Positions 1-9,004 of a stretch of 64,000 nucleotides of DNA are shown here, one piece after another. The stretch spans positions 124,001-188,000 of the forward strand of contig NZ_PYMJ01000004.1 of the NCBI RefSeq assembly GCF_003025615.1, given 5' to 3'. Below the pieces are notes generated by a model. It was not told where the DNA came from. It saw only the letters and a list, made by a program, of their open reading frames with translations, and did not search any database. Position 1 is the stretch's first letter. Every line of letters starts with the position of its first letter. Both the position numbers and the translations under genes were made by a program. This DNA comes from Photobacterium frigidiphilum. GTDB lineage: Bacteria; Pseudomonadota; Gammaproteobacteria; Enterobacterales; Vibrionaceae.

Positions 1-821
1 TGCCCTGGACCTGGTGTCATATGGCAATCTTGGCACTGTATGCCTTGCTCGTTATAAGCGCTTTCTTGCCATTCATCGTAAGTACGTTCTATCGGTGTAC
101 TATTGAAAGGGTGAGTAACATTATGACAAGTAGAACAGAATTCAGAGCGAGTATGAAGATCAGAGTATTCTGTTTTATGGTAAGGCGAACTTGCATCGGT
201 ACGCGGACCTAGTTTTACATGTTTATCTTTGTTGGGTGATAAAATGTAAGCCGCGTTATCGTTGCCCGTTATACCGATAATGTTATGGCAAACTTCGCAG
301 TTTACCCCAGGTAGGTCGGTCTTCGTCTCTATCATTGCGGCAGAAGCATCCATGCTTGTCATGCCTATCGGGCTGTGACAAGCAATACAAAAATTATCTA
401 CTTGGCCATCAGTTGCTTTACTCGCGCGTAGAAATAGCGCTTGATAAATAGGGTCTTCCCAAGAGTAAGCCATGGCTGATTTTTCCCATTGCTGGTAAAT
501 TTTACTGTGGCACCCTTTACAGACTTCAGTGTCTTCAAACATGGTAGGTGTTAGCTGACGGCCATCGGTGGTAGCCCGTGATGGATAAAAAGGGCTGCTT
601 TCCGTTATTTGTTCTTCTGTTAGTGGCTTATGCGGTTTTTGCCATTTATACAGACCGTCTTGTGCATAAATGTGAAAGGGTGATAGTAATACTATAAATA
701 TAAAAAAAGATCGGATGAAATTGAATAGAGGCAATAAGCATAAAGCCTGATGTTGAATTGGTTTGAATTCGTTTTTAATTAAAAAGTATCGAGCACTTCT
801 AATATCCATAGGTTTACCCAT
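1..821 (-). CDS. multiheme c-type cytochrome, C-terminus cut by window edge
   Basis: The minus-strand reading frame is open from about 821 to the left edge of the window. After a basic N-terminus and a hydrophobic stretch ending near IYAQDG (a signal peptide for export) it carries five CXXCH haem-binding motifs in order: CKGCH, CIACH, CEVCH, CSTCH and CQDCH. It is therefore a periplasmic multiheme cytochrome c, probably an electron carrier or part of a reductase; the substrate cannot be told from this part. Start is either the ATG at 821 or the one at 809; neither has a strong ribosome site. The missing C-terminus could hold further haems or a catalytic domain. Family assignment is firm, specific role unknown. 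Confidence 0.88.
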   Translation of the reverse strand, partial: MGKPMDIRSARYFLIKNEFKPIQHQALCLLPLFNFIRSFFIFIVLLSPFHIYAQDGLYKWQKPHKPLTEEQITESSPFYPSRATTDGRQLTPTMFEDTEVCKGCHSKIYQQWEKSAMAYSWEDPIYQALFLRASKATDGQVDNFCIACHSPIGMTSMDASAAMIETKTDLPGVNCEVCHNIIGITGNDNAAYILSPNKDKHVKLGPRTDASSPYHKTEYSDLHTRSEFCSTCHNVTHPFNSTPIERTYDEWQESAYNEQGIQCQDCHMTPGPG

Positions 822-941
822 TAAAGAATGATGAATATATTGCTGATTAGCTAAGCTGCCACCTATTGAGTTTAGGTGTGACAAATGGAACTGACTTCAC
901 AAATATAAGATTCTTGGCATACTTTTGTGTGGATAATGAAA

Positions 942-957
942 TGTGAAAAAATTTACA
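942..957. promoter_or_regulatory. possible CRP-type operator
   Basis: TGTGAAAAAATTTACA matches the CRP consensus TGTGA-N6-TCACA at nine of ten positions. It lies in the 264-bp gap between the divergent cytochrome gene and the lipoprotein gene, so it could serve either. Only the match is seen; binding is inferred. Confidence 0.4.
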
Positions 958-1085
958 CAATTGTGACTATTTTTTTTGATATTCCCGTAGAATACGTTAG
1001 ATATTTTAGGCATCGTTATCAATGTGCTTCTTTACTGACAATGGTAAAGAACTTGTATTTAAGAATGCAAATCTAGGGGATAGAT

Positions 1086-1457
1086 ATGAAGCAAATTTTT
1101 TTAGGTAGTGTAATTGTCGCTTCATTATTAATGCTATCTGGTTGTGGAGATGAGTTACAGCTCACTGCTGCACAGGTTAAAAATGTGGATAAAATGTCGG
1201 TTGCTTCTGATCAAACGACACTAGATGTATATTGCCCGACAGGAATTTGTATTTTTGACTTGTCATCGAATATTGAAACGAACGTTGTTGTTACCATGCA
1301 TTACAACGATGACAAGATATTCAGCAAGATTGAAGGCGTGAGCGTGACGGGTAGAATGGGCTCAACAGTAAAAGTATTAGGTGAAAACAGCTTCAGCATG
1401 GATCTGGCTGCTGATAACGACGTATCAAAAATTCAAGTTGTTGACTTTTATCGTTAA
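1086..1457 (+). CDS. small lipoprotein of unknown function
   Basis: A 123-residue protein with a classic lipoprotein signal peptide: positive start (MKQ), hydrophobic core and lipobox LSGC with the lipidated Cys at about residue 20. The mature part is about 100 residues, contains a Cys pair (CPTGIC) that could form a disulphide, and has no family I recognise. It would be lipidated and held at the inner or outer membrane facing the periplasm. A purine-rich stretch (ctaggggatag) sits just before the ATG. It ends 4 bp from the convergent ygbA gene. Confidence 0.75.
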   Translation: MKQIFLGSVIVASLLMLSGCGDELQLTAAQVKNVDKMSVASDQTTLDVYCPTGICIFDLSSNIETNVVVTMHYNDDKIFSKIEGVSVTGRMGSTVKVLGENSFSMDLAADNDVSKIQVVDFYR

Positions 1458-1461
1458 TCGT

Positions 1462-1908
1462 TTATTTGTTATTTATTCTTTGCTTTCGTTTATGTCGATT
1501 AGATGCACCCGCCGTCGGTTTCATTGGAACTGGGCGTCTCTCTGCTAAAAGGTGTTTAATAGCCAATATAGGGTGTGTGAATAACATTCTTGGCCCAGCA
1601 TAGCGCATTATCGTTTGCGACATTGCTTTGTATTCTGGTTTATAGCAGTGAATAGGGCATTGACGACATGTTGGCTTGTTTTCGCCATAAGGGCAGCGAT
1701 CTAATCGCAGAAGTGCATATTCAAGAAAGTCGGCACATTGCTCACACAGTTTGCCGTTTGGCTTAAGTGCATTTGGACTAGATACTGCGTGCTGAGCGAT
1801 CTTGTGATGCTGGTGGTGTGCTTTGCAGTAAATATTTGTCATTAGCTGGACGGTTTTAAATTCGCTTCTGAGAGAGCCCGCTAAGATGTTTGGCAAAACT
1901 GAATGCAT
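1462..1908 (-). CDS. ygbA: YgbA family protein (nitrous oxide-stimulated promoter family)
   Basis: A 148-residue cytoplasmic protein recognisable as YgbA (Pfam nitrous oxide-stimulated promoter family). The conserved core is present: IYCKAHH, a CEQC pair, LRLDRCPYGENKPTCRQC and HCYKP followed by MRYAGPRMLF. The Cys/His-rich pattern suggests metal or Fe-S binding. In E. coli ygbA is an NsrR target and belongs to the nitric-oxide response; its biochemical role is not settled. An AAAGG ribosome site precedes the ATG at 1908. A good NsrR-like operator lies 64 bp upstream, in agreement with the known regulation. Confidence 0.88.
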   Translation of the reverse strand: MHSVLPNILAGSLRSEFKTVQLMTNIYCKAHHQHHKIAQHAVSSPNALKPNGKLCEQCADFLEYALLRLDRCPYGENKPTCRQCPIHCYKPEYKAMSQTIMRYAGPRMLFTHPILAIKHLLAERRPVPMKPTAGASNRHKRKQRINNK

Positions 1909-1947
1909 ATTATTACCTTTAGTTCGAGCGATAGAACTTACACAATA

Positions 1948-1968
1948 TCGAGTGAATATTTTACTCGA
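1948..1968. promoter_or_regulatory. inverted repeat upstream of ygbA
   Basis: TCGAGT and ACTCGA arms are separated by 9 bp in the ygbA promoter region, adjacent to the NsrR-like site. It may be an operator for a dimeric regulator or part of a promoter; function is inferred only. Confidence 0.35.
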
Positions 1969-1971
1969 ACA

Positions 1972-1994
1972 AAGTGATATTTAAAATGCAACAA
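1972..1994. promoter_or_regulatory. NsrR-like operator upstream of ygbA
   Basis: The 23-bp stretch matches the known E. coli NsrR palindrome at about 16 positions, with a perfect central ATTTAAAATGCA. It lies upstream of ygbA, a known NsrR regulon member, which makes the call more likely than the match alone would. Confidence 0.6.
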
Positions 1995-2169
1995 ATGGTT
2001 TTTCAGCACCAAACTTGATCTTAAAACGTGATTTATATGTCACATTTTGAGTAACATGTTATCAGCATGCAAAAATAACGCTATTAGTCGCAAGATTCCT
2101 TGCTTGATGGGTTGATCTCAGTGGGTTTGAGCAGTAGTATCCGCTCCTCGTTTTTTGTGGTGGTGTGTA

Positions 2170-2463
2170 ATGAGCAGATTTGAGTGCCTTGAAAGAATTG
2201 TCGACGAATATCGTAAAAAAGTTCGTGACGCTGAGTTCAATCGACATAATGACAGTGAAGTAGCTAAAGTACTTGTATTGCTCGTTGGGAACTCTATGTT
2301 CAATCTTGCAGATGAATTTGCTGATTGGGTAAATCGAGGTGGCGATCGTAGCTACAGCGGTAAGTTTTTTGTTTCTAAGCAGCTTATGACATTGCTAGAG
2401 CCTGTTACTTTCCGCGGTGTAACTGTTCGTCGTGATTCGATTAAACTATTCAGAGTATCTTAA
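2170..2463 (+). CDS. hypothetical protein, about 97 residues
   Basis: A short, hydrophilic, mostly helical cytoplasmic protein beginning MSRFECLERIV. I do not recognise its family. The N-terminal half is charged and helix-like; the C-terminal half has a run of beta-like segments (VTFRGVTVRRDSIKLFRV). The ATG at 2170 is preferred to a GTG at 2155 in the same frame because it starts a normal-looking N-terminus. It is followed 100 bp later by a strong terminator, which supports it as a real transcription unit. Confidence 0.6.
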   Translation: MSRFECLERIVDEYRKKVRDAEFNRHNDSEVAKVLVLLVGNSMFNLADEFADWVNRGGDRSYSGKFFVSKQLMTLLEPVTFRGVTVRRDSIKLFRVS

Positions 2464-2560
2464 TCTGTATAGTTTCGATCGTTGATTCAATAATCACTCC
2501 AAAGTGACATTGAAGAATAGATTATGGATTTAGCTTTACTGACAGGAAGTTAAATCGACA

Positions 2561-2588
2561 AAAAGGGATGCTTCGGCATCCCTTTTTG
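2561..2588 (+). terminator. rho-independent terminator
   Basis: GGGATGC-TTCG-GCATCCC is a perfect 7-bp stem with a stable UUCG-type tetraloop, flanked by AAAA and TTTTT. It ends the 2170-2463 transcript and could work in both directions. Confidence 0.9.
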
Positions 2589-2702
2589 CTATCTATAATC
2601 TACAAAAAATAACCCGCGAATGTTGGTTACCGCAGATAGGGTAGATCCAGCACATGATTTATGGTCAACTACGGCTAAGTCAGCTTTAGAACAGGATTAA
2701 AA

Positions 2703-3344
2703 ATGGACGCAGAGTTTTGGCATAGCCGCTGGGCAGAGAATCGTATTGGCTTTCACCTTGACGATACCAACCCAGTATTAACGCAATATTGGCCAATGGT
2801 TAAAGCAACACGCGACGATCGTGTGCTTGTGCCTATGTGTGGAAAGTCTGTTGATCTGGTTTGGTTAGCACAAAAACATAATAACGTAATCGGTATTGAG
2901 CTGAGCGATATCGCAGTAAGATCGTTTTTTGCTGAACACTTGTATACACCCATGGTGACTGCAATCGGTCATGAAAGTGTGTATGCATTTGATGAGATCA
3001 CCATTCATTGTGGCGATTACTTTTCTGTGCGTATTGATCCTGTTGATGTGGTCTACGATCGTGCTGCATTAATTGCGATGCCAAAGAATATGCGTGAAAT
3101 GTATGTTGAGCGTTTATTGTCGTTAGTGAAAAAAGGCGGTCGCATTTTGTTGGTAACGTTAGATTACCCACAAGAGCAATTAAATGGACCTCCGTTTTCT
3201 GTGACGAGTGATGAGGTACGCCGTTTATTTGATGGATGTAACATCACGCTTTTAGCACGCGATGAAAAAGATGAAACACACCCACGACGTAAAAATGGAT
3301 TAAGCCATTTTGCTGAAGAAGCATGGTTGATTGAAGTCGTTTAA
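2703..3344 (+). CDS. tpm: thiopurine S-methyltransferase
   Basis: A 213-residue SAM-dependent methyltransferase of the bacterial TPMT family, full length. The family start (MDAEFWHSRWAENRIGFH), the SAM-binding segment VLVPMCGKSVDLVWLA and GIELSDIAV, and VDVVYDRAALIAMP are all present. It methylates thiols such as thiopurines, and bacterial members also methylate selenium and tellurium compounds, a possible but unproven link to the putative selenium-enzyme locus further right. It stands alone, with its own upstream region and a bidirectional terminator shared with purT. Confidence 0.93.
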   Translation: MDAEFWHSRWAENRIGFHLDDTNPVLTQYWPMVKATRDDRVLVPMCGKSVDLVWLAQKHNNVIGIELSDIAVRSFFAEHLYTPMVTAIGHESVYAFDEITIHCGDYFSVRIDPVDVVYDRAALIAMPKNMREMYVERLLSLVKKGGRILLVTLDYPQEQLNGPPFSVTSDEVRRLFDGCNITLLARDEKDETHPRRKNGLSHFAEEAWLIEVV

Positions 3345-3419
3345 CATCGGGATTTTCAAGCTCGGTACGTTTATTGAGTCATGAATCTATTTATTGAGTT
3401 AACAGTAGCAGAATGAAAA

Positions 3420-3450
3420 GAGGCGAGGCTCTATGATAGAGCCTCGCCTC
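3420..3450. terminator. bidirectional terminator between tpm and purT
   Basis: GAGGCGAGGCTCTA and TAGAGCCTCGCCTC form a 14-bp perfect stem with a TGA loop between the two convergent genes. There is no long T tract, so termination is likely but the structure could also stabilise the mRNA ends. Confidence 0.75.
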
Positions 3451-3491
3451 TGTTGTCACTAGTATATTCAGTGGTAGAGAATAACGTTGGA

Positions 3492-4667
3492 TTAATAAAT
3501 AACTTTAACGTCTGCTGCTGCATTAATAGCGTCAGAAACAGCCTGTTTGGTATCCTCACGGCGTGTTAACGCAACACCAAGGCGACGGCGTCCGTTAATT
3601 TCTGGCTTGCCAAACAGGCGCACCTGAGTCTGTGGACGAGATAACGCGGCGGTTAAGTTATCGAAGCGAATATTGCTTGAAATACCGTTACCTAAAATAA
3701 CAGCAGAAGCCGCTGGGCCATACTGAATGATTTGCTGAATAGGTAAGCCTAAAAACGCACGAACGTGTAATGCAAATTCAGACAGATCTTGAGAGATCAA
3801 CGTAACCATTCCCGTATCATGCGGGCGAGGTGATACTTCATTGAACAGCACTTCATTTCCACGCACAAACAGCTCTACGCCGAACAACCCATAGCCACCC
3901 AGTGCATTAACCACTTTTTCAGCAACATCTTGCGCGGCTTTTAGTGCTTCATCTGACATGTGTTGTGGCTGCCATGATTCACGGTAATCACCCTCTTCTT
4001 GGCGATGACCAATCGGCGCACAGAAATGCACGCCATCAACGGCGCGTATTGTAAGCAGTGTAATTTCGTAATCGAACTGAATAAAGCCTTCAACCACAAC
4101 GCGACCAGTACCCGCACGGCCGCCTTCTTGTGCGTACTGCCACGATGCTTCGATATCGGCAGGTGTTTTAATCACACTCTGTCCTTTACCTGAAGAACTC
4201 ATAATAGGTTTAACAACACACGGTGTACCCACGCGTTCTACTGCTGCGACAAAATCATCGTATTGTTCGGCGAATTCAAAAGGAGAAGTAGGAATCTGTA
4301 AGTCTTCAGCCGCTAAACGACGAATTCCTTCGCGGTTCATGGTTAGCTTAGTCGCATTTGCCGTAGGAACAATATTCACCCCTTCAGCTTCAAGCGAGAC
4401 TAGGGTGTCTGTTGCAATGGCTTCAATTTCAGGAACAACGTAGTGTGGCTGCTCTAATTCAATCAATTTTCTAAGTGCATCGCCATCCAGCATGTCGATA
4501 ACATGGCTACGATGAGCAACTTGCATTGCTGGTGCATTGTCATAGCGATCAACGGCGATAACCTCTAAGCCTAAACGCTGACATTCAATCGCCACTTCTT
4601 TACCTAATTCACCAGAACCAAGAAGTAATACACGGGTTGCATCAGAACGCGTTGCTGAACCAAACAT
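3492..4667 (-). CDS. purT: formate-dependent phosphoribosylglycinamide formyltransferase (GAR transformylase 2)
   Basis: A 391-residue ATP-grasp enzyme making formyl-GAR from GAR, formate and ATP in de novo purine synthesis. The N-terminal fold ([15 protein letters not shown]), the ATP-grasp lid ([15 protein letters not shown]), LFGVELFV and the metal-binding end [12 protein letters not shown] are all intact and the length is that of E. coli PurT. Monocistronic. A PurR box sits 58 bp upstream of the start, so repression by PurR with hypoxanthine or guanine is expected. Confidence 0.97.
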   Translation of the reverse strand: MFGSATRSDATRVLLLGSGELGKEVAIECQRLGLEVIAVDRYDNAPAMQVAHRSHVIDMLDGDALRKLIELEQPHYVVPEIEAIATDTLVSLEAEGVNIVPTANATKLTMNREGIRRLAAEDLQIPTSPFEFAEQYDDFVAAVERVGTPCVVKPIMSSSGKGQSVIKTPADIEASWQYAQEGGRAGTGRVVVEGFIQFDYEITLLTIRAVDGVHFCAPIGHRQEEGDYRESWQPQHMSDEALKAAQDVAEKVVNALGGYGLFGVELFVRGNEVLFNEVSPRPHDTGMVTLISQDLSEFALHVRAFLGLPIQQIIQYGPAASAVILGNGISSNIRFDNLTAALSRPQTQVRLFGKPEINGRRRLGVALTRREDTKQAVSDAINAAADVKVIY

Positions 4668-4724
4668 TGAATTTCCTTACGATGAGTATTGATACTGGGT
4701 AAATGATAACTGATTTTAACAGTG

Positions 4725-4740
4725 ACGCAAACGTTTGCTT
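4725..4740. promoter_or_regulatory. PurR operator upstream of purT
   Basis: ACGCAAACGTTTGCTT is a near-perfect PurR box (consensus ACGCAAACGTTTTCNT) placed 58-73 bp before the purT start codon on the opposite strand, as in other gammaproteobacteria. Confidence 0.85.
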
Positions 4741-5080
4741 TGTTGTTTTCGTTGATGTTTTGAACGATCAGAACGTAATGGACAATAAAAATACAATGTT
4801 GTATTGGGTAAGTATGAATTAAGTGTGAATGGTGAAGTAACTTGGGTATAACGTATTGATAAGCGCATTTTCCTGTCAACGTTGTGTCAGTTCTCGTTTA
4901 AAGCATCGTGTTTAGGGAACTTTTTGGTTAGATTACTTCTGCCCACTAGAGGCCAGTAGGGGTGTATACACCTACACATTAAGTGACAATGTAACCAATA
5001 TGAATTATTCGGTTTTACTTATAGCAACAACAGCGTTGCGATTTTAGTTGTTCTATCAAACACAAAGTAGGCAGTACAAA
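4741..5080. other. intergenic region between purT and the next gene
   Basis: About 340 bp without a gene. It holds a perfect 12-bp palindrome GGTGTATACACC at 4961-4972, a likely operator for the gene at 5081. A short segment near 4827-4841 resembles the end of the repeat-like motif at 26813-26835 (acttgggtata). Nothing else is evident. Confidence 0.4.
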
Positions 5081-5485
5081 ATGAAAAAGTATTTCTTAGG
5101 GTTAGCACTATTTTTTGTTGTTCCATTTTCAGCCCATGCGGCGCAAGCCATTGGCGTCTTCTTAGGTAGCCCAATGTCTGGTATTCAATATAAGCATAAC
5201 GATTTACGTTTTTCGCTTGGCATTGATGACTTCGGGCTGGCAGTTGATAAAACGTTCAACCTTGGTTCTTTGTCAAAAAATTCGGATTTAAATAATTTAT
5301 ATACCTTTGTTGGTGCACAATACGTTGATAACAAACACGATAAAGTGGGTGTGCGTTCAGGTGTTGGTTTTGAGCTACCAGTGAATAGCTTTGAGTTCTA
5401 CGGTGAGTTAGGTCCAACACTTTATGTTGTTGAAGATGTTGACCTTGAATTAGAAGCTGCGCTTGGTTTTCGTGTCCGTTTTTAA
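5081..5485 (+). CDS. small exported protein, probably outer-membrane beta-barrel
   Basis: A 134-residue protein with a clear signal peptide (MKKYFLGLALFFVVPFSAHA, cleaved after AHA). The mature part is rich in alternating aromatic/polar beta strands, with GFELPVNSFEFYGELGPTLYV and a C-terminal aromatic residue (GFRVRF), the usual outer-membrane barrel signature. Size suggests a small eight-strand barrel. The ATG at 5081 is chosen over an upstream alternative because it begins the signal peptide. A perfect palindrome lies about 110 bp upstream and a strong terminator follows. The function is unknown. Confidence 0.75.
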   Translation: MKKYFLGLALFFVVPFSAHAAQAIGVFLGSPMSGIQYKHNDLRFSLGIDDFGLAVDKTFNLGSLSKNSDLNNLYTFVGAQYVDNKHDKVGVRSGVGFELPVNSFEFYGELGPTLYVVEDVDLELEAALGFRVRF

Positions 5486-5525
5486 ATCAATTTAAAACCA
5501 GTGCCAAGCTATAAAGAATGTATAT

Positions 5526-5564
5526 AAAAGGGCTAACCAATAATATGTGGTTAGCCCTTTTTGT
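5526..5564 (+). terminator. rho-independent terminator
   Basis: AAAAGGGCTAACCA pairs with TGGTTAGCCCTTTT across an 8-base loop, followed by a T-rich run. It ends the 5081-5485 transcript and may also act on the convergent gene. Confidence 0.9.
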
Positions 5565-5622
5565 TTGTTTTTACTTGTTATGTTTCGTGCTGCTTTGCAT
5601 TATAAAAAATGCGGCTTACTCA

Positions 5623-6594
5623 CTATTCAGCGAGTAAACCGACTTCGATATAGTATTTTTTAGCCCCATCGTGCAGCGGTGCTGATAATCCATCTTTAAT
5701 CATTTCTTCTTTTTTCAAGCCACTAAAAGCCGGATGTAATCTTTTAAACTCATTGAAATTATCAAAAACAGACTGTGTAACCGCATAAATCACATTGTTA
5801 TCGACTTGAGTTGAACTTACGAAAGTCGCGCCGACACCAAATGTTTTTACACTATTCTCTGAACCCATGTACATGCCGCCAGGAATGCTCACAATACGAT
5901 AGAATGCATTTTCATCGACTAACTTATCGATGACCGGTCCTGACACTTCAACAATCACACTACTGCAAGATGTTGTGGCTTCTTTAATGGCGCCGCTAGG
6001 GTGCCCAACGGTGTAAATCATTGCATCGATTTTGTTATCACATAATGCTTTGGATTGTTCAGATGCTTTCAATTCAGAGACTAATTTAAAGTCTTTCATT
6101 GTCCAGCCTTTGGCTTTCATTAAGACTTCCATCGTGCCTCGTTGCCCAGAACCCGGGTTACCAATATTGACGCGCTTTCCTTTCAAATCATCAAAGGTCT
6201 TAATGCCAGAGTCAGCTCTTGCGACAACGGTAAAAGGTTCAGCATGAAGAGAAAATACGGAGCGTAATGACTTAAAAGGGCCTTTTTCTTCAAATAGGCT
6301 TGTGCCGTTATACGCATGATGTTGCCAATCTGATTGCGCGATGGCTAAATCAAGTTCACCTGCTCGAATAGTATTGATGTTATAGATAGAGCCCCCCGTA
6401 CTTTCGACAGAGCAGCGTATACCGTGGGTTTTACGGTCTTTATTCACCAATCGACAGATTGCCCCGCCTGTTGGGTAATACACGCCCGTAACGCCGCCTG
6501 TACCAATAGTAATGAACTGTTCTGCATGCGCGGTAAGCGATACAACTAATGAAATAAAACCAACTAGAACTGAGCTAAGAGATATACGTTTCAT
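5623..6594 (-). CDS. TAXI family TRAP transporter solute-binding protein
   Basis: A 323-residue periplasmic binding protein of the TAXI type. It has a signal peptide ending SLTAHA, then the family hallmarks FITIGTGGVTGVYYPTGGAICRLVN and LDLAIAQSDWQHHAYNGT. TAXI proteins deliver dicarboxylates or amino acids such as glutamate to a fused-permease TRAP carrier. No TRAP membrane component lies next to it here, so it is an orphan or works with a permease encoded elsewhere. The flanking genes are unrelated. Substrate unknown. Confidence 0.92.
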   Translation of the reverse strand: MKRISLSSVLVGFISLVVSLTAHAEQFITIGTGGVTGVYYPTGGAICRLVNKDRKTHGIRCSVESTGGSIYNINTIRAGELDLAIAQSDWQHHAYNGTSLFEEKGPFKSLRSVFSLHAEPFTVVARADSGIKTFDDLKGKRVNIGNPGSGQRGTMEVLMKAKGWTMKDFKLVSELKASEQSKALCDNKIDAMIYTVGHPSGAIKEATTSCSSVIVEVSGPVIDKLVDENAFYRIVSIPGGMYMGSENSVKTFGVGATFVSSTQVDNNVIYAVTQSVFDNFNEFKRLHPAFSGLKKEEMIKDGLSAPLHDGAKKYYIEVGLLAE

Positions 6595-6744
6595 TCTCTT
6601 TTCCTTGAATCAAAATGTGTAGAAAAGCATTTCACTGCAATATTGTGAATGTGGATGTAAAAATGTGTTCTGAACAGTATAGACAGTACTGTTTAATTCG
6701 ATGTGTCAGTGATGAGGCGGTCGGTAGAGAAAAGCAGAAAGAAC

Positions 6745-6806
6745 AACGCCACTGTTATTCTTTCCTGTATTCAATAATAAAATACAAAAAGTATGACAGT
6801 GGCGTT
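6745..6806. repeat. long-loop inverted repeat
   Basis: ACGCCACTGT and ACAGTGGCGT are separated by about 42 bp that contain a second small palindrome (GTATT...AATAC). It lies between two minus-strand genes, beyond the end of the DMT gene. Nothing identifies it as a terminator; a small mobile repeat or a structured RNA end is possible. Confidence 0.4.
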
Positions 6807-6840
6807 AAGTGTTTTAGCTTAGAAATTCCTATTTAGCTAT

Positions 6841-7737
6841 TTAGCTATTTAGCAGTTTAGTTACTTTTTTACGGTTTTCCCAATGCGTAATAAAGGCAAC
6901 AGACGCGACAATAATGGCCGCCCCTAACCACAAACGACCGGGAGGTGCCCAACCGAATACAACCCAACCAGCGAATACGTTTAGTGGTAATTTGGCATGA
7001 TCAAAAGGCTGAACAAAAGAGGCATCGGCTGCTGCATAAGCCTTCGCGATTGCCCATTGTGCCAATGCTGTTAATAAACCAGCCGCCGCCAGTAATACCC
7101 AAGTCATGTTTTGATCGGGAACGGTGAATGTTGGCAATGCCAAAAACAGATTAAACGGGGTGATCAAAATTAAAAGATAAACCACCATCGTAGTCGGTGA
7201 ATCATAAACCGATAACTTCTTAACCATAAGTGAGTAGCTTGCCCAAAAGAAAGCGGCACCTATCGGTAATAACGACGCCCAGTTAAACGAATCGCCCCAA
7301 GGTTCTAGAATAATCATCGCGCCAATAAAGCCTGCTAATGTTGCCACCCAGCGCGCCGTACCGACTTTTTCTTTTAGGAATAAACCTGAGCCAATCGTGG
7401 CAAATAAAGGGGATGTCATCAGTAACGCGATACCTTGCCAAATAGGTACAGGATAAGCGAGAGCCCACAGCCACAACTGAATACCTATAACAGATAGGAA
7501 AACCCGAAAGCAATGTTGTTTGAAATGCTCGGTACGTAAAGCGTGTCGTAACCCTAAATTTTTTAACCAAGGAAGCATTGCAATCAAAGCAATAAAATAT
7601 TGGATAAAACCGACAGTCGTCGAGGGTAAATGAAGTTTAACGCTTAAGTACTGTGCCAAGCTATTTACAAGTGCAAATGCTAAGCCAGCAGTTAGCATCC
7701 AGCTCGCACCTTGAATTGGATTATGTTTGTGAGACAT
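6841..7737 (-). CDS. DMT (EamA) family inner-membrane transporter
   Basis: A 298-residue protein with ten predicted membrane helices in two EamA repeats of five, typical of drug/metabolite transporters. The first repeat starts GASWMLTAGLAFALVNSLAQYL and the second near WASLLPIGAAFFWASYSLMV. These carriers export amino acids, metabolites or drugs; the substrate cannot be inferred. Its 3' end contains three copies of an 8-bp unit (atttagct) around the stop codon, probably a replication-slippage tract. Monocistronic. Confidence 0.88.
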   Translation of the reverse strand: MSHKHNPIQGASWMLTAGLAFALVNSLAQYLSVKLHLPSTTVGFIQYFIALIAMLPWLKNLGLRHALRTEHFKQHCFRVFLSVIGIQLWLWALAYPVPIWQGIALLMTSPLFATIGSGLFLKEKVGTARWVATLAGFIGAMIILEPWGDSFNWASLLPIGAAFFWASYSLMVKKLSVYDSPTTMVVYLLILITPFNLFLALPTFTVPDQNMTWVLLAAAGLLTALAQWAIAKAYAAADASFVQPFDHAKLPLNVFAGWVVFGWAPPGRLWLGAAIIVASVAFITHWENRKKVTKLLNS

Positions 7738-7827
7738 GGAATGAGACTAATAAGAATAATGAAGTCGGATAATACTCCGAACTTATTATGATTGGTACAG
7801 TAGCGAGTTGATTGGTTCTGATTCTAA

Positions 7828-7856
7828 AAGAAAAAACCGCTAAAAAGCGGCTTCTT
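7828..7856 (-). terminator. terminator of the cdd operon
   Basis: Read on the minus strand, GCCGC-TTTTTA-GCGG is followed by TTTTTTCTTTT. It lies about 50 bp beyond the cdd stop. Confidence 0.75.
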
Positions 7857-7876
7857 CGTTGTGCTTACAATGAACG

Positions 7877-7901
7877 CTACCCAACAGATGCTGGTGGGTA
7901 G
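7877..7901 (-). terminator. hairpin directly after cdd
   Basis: CTACCCA and TGGGTAG form a 7-bp stem with an 11-base loop, 6 bp beyond the cdd stop codon. No T tract follows; it may stabilise the mRNA end before the terminator further downstream. Confidence 0.45.
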
Positions 7902-7906
7902 AGATA

Positions 7907-8794
7907 TTATGCCGCTACATAAGTAAGGGGAATATCAGGGTTCAATGCTTCAAGTGTTGTTTGCGTATCTGAAAGATGGCTAATGGTGCTGTCTGCTTTT
8001 TCAACTAATGCTGCTTCTGCAATCTCAGTTAACGCATAACCCGCCATATTCATATTAACCAAGGCAACTTGCAATGGCGGAAGGCTAGGGTTGAAGGCCG
8101 CGTTTTCAGCATACTTACCAATGAACACTTTACCGTCAGTCGCTTTCAATGCCACACCGCTGTAATTCTTAGTGTATGGCGCATGTGATCCATTCGCTGC
8201 TTTACAAGCAATAGCAACAAACTCGTCTGTTTCTTTAATCGTTATACCGTGGTCAATTTTACCTAGCAGTGCATCGGTAATATTCAGATCAGCAGGGCCA
8301 AACGATTCTGGTAAATATTGTTGTAAGGTTTGTTCTTCACGCTCGGGTAATTGAACAATTAACGTCTTCGCCGTTGTAAGCTCGTTCATGAACTGACGAC
8401 AGTGGCCGCATGGGCTGTAGTTAATTGTAATATCAGTGATACCCGTTTCGCCTTTTATCCACGCATGGCTAATAGCAGATTGTTCAGCATGAATAGTTTG
8501 AGAAAGCGATGCGCCGACAAATTCCATGTTTGCACCGAAATACAAGCGACCAGATTCACCACGAACAATGGCACCGACAAAGAATTTAGAAATAGGAGCA
8601 ACGGAGTAAGCAGCAGCGATAGGAAGAAGGGCAACGCGTAATTCACTGTCTGTCATGTGGGTTGTTGAAAGCAGTGTGGTGAATTGTTCGGGACTTAGTG
8701 TTGCATCAAAATTAGCATCTTCAAATATAGGTTTTACCGCTGATGCAAGATCAGAGGGTAAGGAACCTAAAGCATCCATGATCTTAGCATGCAT
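7907..8794 (-). CDS. cdd: cytidine deaminase
   Basis: A 295-residue cytidine deaminase of the long, dimeric E. coli type: a catalytic domain with the zinc-binding sequence ([11 protein letters not shown] and PCGHCRQF, ligands His-Cys-Cys, catalytic Glu) followed by an inactive second deaminase-like domain. It hydrolyses cytidine and deoxycytidine to uridine and deoxyuridine in pyrimidine salvage. The cluster cdd-yohK-yohJ on one strand matches E. coli order. A perfect CRP site lies 60 bp upstream of the start, consistent with CRP control of cdd in enterobacteria. Confidence 0.97.
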   Translation of the reverse strand: MHAKIMDALGSLPSDLASAVKPIFEDANFDATLSPEQFTTLLSTTHMTDSELRVALLPIAAAYSVAPISKFFVGAIVRGESGRLYFGANMEFVGASLSQTIHAEQSAISHAWIKGETGITDITINYSPCGHCRQFMNELTTAKTLIVQLPEREEQTLQQYLPESFGPADLNITDALLGKIDHGITIKETDEFVAIACKAANGSHAPYTKNYSGVALKATDGKVFIGKYAENAAFNPSLPPLQVALVNMNMAGYALTEIAEAALVEKADSTISHLSDTQTTLEALNPDIPLTYVAA

Positions 8795-8853
8795 GAGGTG
8801 TTACTCCGTTTAGTTGATGGAGAAACATTGTAGGCGAGCAATTTTAAATTCTG

Positions 8854-8869
8854 TGTGATCTCGGTCACA
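8854..8869. promoter_or_regulatory. CRP operator upstream of cdd
   Basis: TGTGATCTCGGTCACA is a perfect TGTGA-N6-TCACA match, 60 bp before the cdd start codon. In E. coli cdd is activated by CRP and repressed by CytR at such sites. Confidence 0.85.
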
Positions 8870-9004
8870 ATATAGCAAGTCTTGTTTCACTCCATACATT
8901 AATGCGAGTGGCGTCACACGTATTTTGAAAATCACACTACCATTTATCAACGACTTAAAAATGTACACGATTGCATGCACCTTGCAGCTTTTACCTATTA
9001 TTTT

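Noticed and set aside
4668..4741. Purine riboswitch upstream of purT
   Set aside because: No conserved riboswitch core is visible; a clear PurR box explains regulation.
6615..6836. 73-residue plus-strand frame between two minus-strand genes
   Set aside because: Overlaps the inverted repeat, has no ribosome site and no protein-like features (Cys/basic-rich random composition).
7283..7570. 95-residue minus-strand frame inside the DMT gene
   Set aside because: Shadow frame of a complete membrane-protein gene.
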